Shown here one piece after another: positions 62,449 to 64,000 of a stretch of 64,000 nt of DNA. This DNA is from Bradyrhizobium sp. Ec3.3 (GTDB lineage: Bacteria > Pseudomonadota > Alphaproteobacteria > Rhizobiales > Xanthobacteraceae). How positions within the stretch are numbered: the stretch's first letter is position 1; each line of letters starts with the position of its first letter. The notes below the pieces were generated by a model. That model had not been told where the DNA came from. It did no database searches and was given only the letters and a program-made list of their open reading frames with translations. The position numbers and the translations under genes are program-made. Where the stretch lies: NCBI RefSeq assembly GCF_000472925.1, contig NZ_AXAS01000001.1, positions 372,001 to 436,000 on the forward strand. Reading direction: 5' to 3'.

Positions 62449-64000
62449 CTAAATCCCCGCCACCGAAATCCACAAATCCGCGAGCTTGCGGCGCAGCGCC
62501 TTCATCCGCGTCACCGGCTCGGGCGTCTCCTCGTCCTCGGGCAGGCGCAGGCCGACCACGTTGACGCGGCCGCCGGAGATCGAGCGGGCGACCAGCACGA
62601 TCTCGTCGAGCGCGAGCTCGGCGCCTTCCTTCGGCGCGCGGTCGAGATGGACGTCGAAATAGTCGGCGAGCGTCAGCTTGCCCTCGTCCTCGCTCACCTT
62701 GACGCCGTAGATCGCGGCGAGCTCGGCCAGCGTATGCTCGGCGGAAACCATGAAGTCGCCGAGCAGATGCGGGTCGGGCGCGGTGCTCGGCTGCATGTCG
62801 ACGAAGAAGCGGTCCAGCGACTCGGCCTTTTCCGGCGGCGCCAGCAGGTAGATGTAGTCGCCCGGCGCGATCGGGTCGGCCTCCGTCGGAGTCAAAATGT
62901 TCTCGTTGCGGATGACAAGCGTCGGCTTCGACCAGGACGGGATCAGGCCGCGGCGGAAATACAGGCTCTTGGGCCGCACGGCATAGCCGACGAGTTGCTG
63001 CTCGAGCTGCCCGGGCAGGTCCAATTCCACGCGGCGTGGGCCGCGTTCGCTGCGCGGCAGCGCGACATGCAGCTGCCGCGCAGCGGGCGCCAGCGTCCAG
63101 CCTTGCAAGAGCAGCGAGATGATGACGACCACGAAGGCGACGTCGAAATAGAGATAGGCCTTCGACAGCCCGACCAGCATCGGGATCGAGGCCAGGAAGA
63201 TCGCGACCGCGCCGCGCAGGCCGGTCCAGGCGATGAAGACCTTTTCCCGCCAGTTGAAGCGGAACGGCGCAAGGCACAGGAACACCGCGAGCGGCCTTGC
63301 GACCAGCATCAGGACCAGCGCGACGGCGATCGCGGGCACGGCGCTGGAACCGAGCCGCTGCGGCGAGACCAGCAGGCCCAACAAAACGAACATCACGATC
63401 TGTGCGAGCCAGGTCGCGGCGTCCAGGAACGTCACCACCGAATTATGTGCGCGGGTCGGCCGGTTGCCGATGATGATGCCGGCGAGATAGACCGCGAGGA
63501 ACCCCGAGGCGTGCATGATCTGCGAGCCGCCGAAGATGACGAGCGCGGCTGTGGTCACGAACGGCGCATGCAGGCCCTGCGGCAGCGCCACCTGATTGAG
63601 CGCGATCACCACCAGCCGGCCGCCGATCACGCCGACGATCGCGCCCAGCACGGCCTCCTGGACGAACTCCATCAAGACGTGCCCAGGCGAGCTCGATCCC
63701 AGCGAGATATATTCGACCAGCATCAGGGTGAGGAAGATCGCAAAGGGATCGTTGGTGCCGGATTCCGCCTCCAGCGTCGCGCCGACGCGCGGACGCAGGC
63801 GCAGGCCTTGCGTGTGCACCAGCAGGAACACCGCGGCGGCATCGGTCGAGGCGACGACGGCGCCGACCAGCAGCGACTCGGCCCAGTTGAGATCGAGCGC
63901 ATATTTTGCGAACGGCGCCGTGATCAGCGCGGTCAGCAGCACCCCGACCGTCGCGAGCACCACGGACGGCGCCAGCACCGTGCGGATGCTCTGGAAGCGC
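62449..64000 (-). CDS. Potassium/proton antiporter, CvrA/NhaP2-like (partial)
   Basis: The frame runs from the stop at 62449 to the window end, so at least 517 residues are present and the N-terminal helices are missing. Membrane segments of the CPA1 exchanger fold (STDAAAVFLLV, ESGTNDPFAIFLTLM, WTGLRGAVAIFLAS) are followed by a RCK-C-like region (DPIAPGDYIYLLAPPEKAES) and a terminal regulatory part. This layout is that of CvrA/NhaP2, which expels K+ in exchange for H+ and protects against alkali or high cytoplasmic K+. Neighbouring genes give no further hint. Confidence 0.9.
   Translation of the reverse strand, partial: RFQSIRTVLAPSVVLATVGVLLTALITAPFAKYALDLNWAESLLVGAVVASTDAAAVFLLVHTQGLRLRPRVGATLEAESGTNDPFAIFLTLMLVEYISLGSSSPGHVLMEFVQEAVLGAIVGVIGGRLVVIALNQVALPQGLHAPFVTTAALVIFGGSQIMHASGFLAVYLAGIIIGNRPTRAHNSVVTFLDAATWLAQIVMFVLLGLLVSPQRLGSSAVPAIAVALVLMLVARPLAVFLCLAPFRFNWREKVFIAWTGLRGAVAIFLASIPMLVGLSKAYLYFDVAFVVVIISLLLQGWTLAPAARQLHVALPRSERGPRRVELDLPGQLEQQLVGYAVRPKSLYFRRGLIPSWSKPTLVIRNENILTPTEADPIAPGDYIYLLAPPEKAESLDRFFVDMQPSTAPDPHLLGDFMVSAEHTLAELAAIYGVKVSEDEGKLTLADYFDVHLDRAPKEGAELALDEIVLVARSISGGRVNVVGLRLPEDEETPEPVTRMKALRRKLADLWISVAGI

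Overview
The window looks like chromosomal DNA of a Bradyrhizobium-type alphaproteobacterium (Nitrobacteraceae, Rhizobiales). The evidence is the high GC content, a ChvI/ChvG two-component pair directly followed by a short HPr kinase, an EIIA-Man and an HPr, families typical of the group (bacterial transglutaminase-like cysteine peptidase, DUF2865, ABC_sub_bind substrate-binding proteins), and many palindromic intergenic elements of a kind common in these genomes. No rRNA, tRNA, CRISPR array, transposase or phage gene was found.

Layout. 0-5 kb: tail of an ABC-transporter ATPase overlapping a short-chain dehydrogenase-like gene and a muconate-cycloisomerase-type enolase, then HIT, NudC, a PfkB-type kinase and an Lrp/AsnC regulator. 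5-14 kb: phosphoglucomutase/phosphomannomutase and UDP-glucose dehydrogenase (both feed surface polysaccharide), two secreted protease-like proteins, the helicase HrpB and a membrane acyltransferase. 14-26 kb: DNA polymerase I (its proofreading residues are lost), a flavin reductase, a LysE exporter, a glutathione transferase, pyrE, a DUF2865 protein, a GIY-YIG nuclease gene between inverted repeats, glycogen phosphorylase and a thioesterase. 26-36 kb: pckA, a secreted TPR-CHAT protein, a HugZ-like flavoprotein, then chvI-chvG-hprK-EIIA-HPr, a signalling and PTS-type phosphorelay block. 36-40 kb: a likely minus-strand envelope operon (caspase-fold/YARHG protein, M15 peptidase, family-39 glycosyltransferase), divergent from lepA.

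41.9-49.2 kb is an accessory stretch with small orphan genes, decay and two dispersed non-coding repeat families arranged as A-gene-B, twice: once around an orphan ABC substrate-binding protein and once around a cupin. It also holds a D-cysteine desulfhydrase divergent from a LuxR-type regulator that has no synthase gene nearby.

49.2-64 kb: a flavin-dependent acyl-CoA-dehydrogenase-like enzyme, an RDD membrane protein, a PAS-GGDEF-EAL protein, secreted proteins of unknown function, a TPR protein with a recent internal duplication, MepA, then a molybdate block (mop, a secreted protein, modA-modB-modC) in which ModC lacks its usual C-terminal molybdate-binding domain while a free Mop protein is encoded just upstream. 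The window ends inside a Na+ or K+/H+ antiporter.

The points most worth following are the caspase/YARHG-M15-GT39 operon, the A-gene-B cassettes, the split ModC/Mop arrangement with a motif shared by the mop and modA leaders, the repeat-flanked GIY-YIG gene, and the proofreading-deficient PolA.
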